Assembly: GCF_000330725.2 (NCBI RefSeq)
Contig: NZ_AMZY02000005.1
Location: 62,001-126,000, forward strand
DNA length: 64,000 nucleotides
Reading direction: 5' to 3'
DNA from: Mariniradius saccharolyticus AK6
GTDB taxonomy: Bacteria > Bacteroidota > Bacteroidia > Cytophagales > Cyclobacteriaceae
Positions 63,051-64,000 of the stretch are shown here, one piece after another (position 1 is the first letter of the stretch; each line of letters starts with the position of its first letter). The position numbers were made by a program, and so were the translations under genes. Under the pieces are notes generated by a model, which ran no database searches, was not told the origin of the DNA, and was given only the letters and a program-made list of their open reading frames with translations.

Positions 63051-64000
63051 ATGAAAGCAATCCTCTGCACGGAATTTGGCGGTCCCGAACTGCTGCGTTA
63101 TACCGAAATCCCCGAGCCTGAAATTGGTGAAAAGGAGGTCCTGATCCAGGTTTTTGCCTGCTCGGTCAATTTCCCCGACGTGCTGATTATCCAAAACAAA
63201 TACCAATTCAAACCGGAGCTTCCATTTTCTCCAGGTGGTGAAGTGTCGGGCATCATCGAAAAAGTCGGGGCGGGCGTCAAGCACCTGCAAGTTGGCCAAC
63301 GGGTTTTGGCACTATGCGGTTGGGGTGGTTTTGCCGAAAAAGTAAAGGTAACTGCTGATCGGGTCTTCCCGATTCCACCCATGATGGATTTCGCAACGGC
63401 TGCCTCCACCTTGTACACTTTCGGCACCGCTTACCATGCACTCAAGGACCGTGCAAAAATCCAAGCCGGCGAAACACTGCTCGTCTTGGGGGCAGCTGGA
63501 GGCGTAGGATTGGCAGCGGTGGAATTGGGGAAGGTCATGGGCGCGACGGTCATTGCCGCAGCCTCGACAGACGAAAAGCTAAGCCTCTGTGCGGAAAAGG
63601 GCGCCAGCCACCTGATCAACTATCAAATGGAAGACCTCAAGGAACGCATCAAGGAAATCACCCTTGGCAAAGGCGTAGACGTGGTCTTGGATGTGGTGGG
63701 AGACCGATATGCCGAACCTGCACTGCGCAGCATGGCTTGGAATGGGCGCTACCTGGTCGTCGGTTTTGCAGCCGGAGAAATCCCCAAGCTCCCCTTCAAT
63801 TTGGCCTTGCTCAAAGGCTGTGCGGTAATGGGGGTTTTTTGGGGAAGATTTTCCACCGAAGAGCCCAAAAAAAACCAGCAGAATATCATAGAGCTGGTCA
63901 ACATGATTCTTTCAGGGAAAATCAGCCAACATATCCACAAAACCTATTCCCTCAAAGATGCACCAAACGCGCTTCAGGATATGCTCGACCGCAAGGTGAT
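63051..64000 (+). CDS. NADPH:quinone oxidoreductase-like protein, MDR family (3' end outside window)
   Basis: Zinc-independent medium-chain reductase; about 316 residues are visible and the frame is open at the window end, so only a short tail is missing. MKAILCTEFGGPELLRY is a typical quinone-reductase start. The NADPH loop is GAAGGVGLAAVELG at 147-160. No catalytic zinc Cys is in the N-terminal part, and the structural four-Cys lobe is absent. ATG 63051 follows CTTTTGCCC. It reduces quinones or enones in known relatives. Confidence 0.9.
   Translation, partial: MKAILCTEFGGPELLRYTEIPEPEIGEKEVLIQVFACSVNFPDVLIIQNKYQFKPELPFSPGGEVSGIIEKVGAGVKHLQVGQRVLALCGWGGFAEKVKVTADRVFPIPPMMDFATAASTLYTFGTAYHALKDRAKIQAGETLLVLGAAGGVGLAAVELGKVMGATVIAAASTDEKLSLCAEKGASHLINYQMEDLKERIKEITLGKGVDVVLDVVGDRYAEPALRSMAWNGRYLVVGFAAGEIPKLPFNLALLKGCAVMGVFWGRFSTEEPKKNQQNIIELVNMILSGKISQHIHKTYSLKDAPNALQDMLDRKV

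Noticed and set aside
1-64000. tRNA, rRNA, insertion sequence, prophage or CRISPR array
   Set aside because: I looked for cloverleaf-like segments, transposase or integrase motifs and regularly spaced repeats and found none I could support.

Overview
The window reads as chromosomal DNA of a member of the Bacteroidota, most likely the order Cytophagales (a Cyclobacteriaceae-like genome is my best guess, not proven). The reasons are promoters of the TAnnTTTG type with TTG or TTTG upstream, almost no Shine-Dalgarno sequences, the gliding lipoprotein GldD, many lipoproteins with short lipoboxes, and families common in this group (NIPSNAP, ThuA/sugar dehydrogenase fusions, MpaB-type oxygenase, DUF368). 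Coding density is high. I see no rRNA, tRNA, transposase, integrase or CRISPR array.

Layout. 1-4799: a plus-strand run with the C-terminal part of RecQ, an unknown protein, a Nudix hydrolase, a hotdog thioesterase, a TPR lipoprotein and Sua5-type threonylcarbamoyl-AMP synthase. 4976-6175: pgk. 6273-8677: an A+T-richer pocket of three unrecognised small exported or membrane-anchored proteins. 8729-14848: a GH3 glycosidase lipoprotein facing away from a 1147-residue lipoprotein that fuses ThuA, a sugar-dehydrogenase propeller, PKD and cytochrome c. 15164-15988: a lone KilA-N protein whose gene contains a perfect 26-bp palindrome. 16008-20383: minus-strand DapA/NanA-family lyase, Xaa-Pro aminopeptidase, a small membrane protein and a PolX homologue whose polymerase site is degenerate. 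20483-23832: EVE protein overlapping a secreted protein, a TMEM220-like membrane protein and a NIPSNAP protein. 23944-26835: gcvP. 27037-29471: M28 peptidase and nucleoside hydrolase. 29544-35004: the cell-shape operon mreB-mreC-mreD-mrdA-rodA. 35225-39867: rimP-nusA-infB, with a terminator-like hairpin in the leader.

39996-45211: a minus-strand run of TPR protein, phosphosulfolactate synthase (ComA), DUF368/PopT, aroE and a group II PLP decarboxylase; this is the best candidate here for an undescribed pathway (organosulfonate synthesis). 45336-47602: a small surface-polysaccharide group (RfbC, CpsB/YwqE-type phosphatase, SDR). 47823-50485: hflX and an RsmF-type rRNA methyltransferase that meet on one shared CTAG. 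50529-55378: CHAD protein, envelope protein, MpaB-type protein, nitroreductase, exported DinB protein and gldD. 55439-59136: alpha/beta hydrolase, SSS symporter and, divergently, an N-acetylhexosamine-kinase-like enzyme, which together suggest sugar uptake and activation. 59223-64000: DsbD, an M20 dipeptidase and the start of a quinone oxidoreductase cut by the window edge.

Several intergenic spacers carry short repeated phrases (GTACCAAG, CTCAATAAC, CAGTTGGC, GGGATTT, CACGAATG, CTTTGCG) that look like a class of non-coding filler. Functions are read from motifs in the translated sequence only; no database search was possible.
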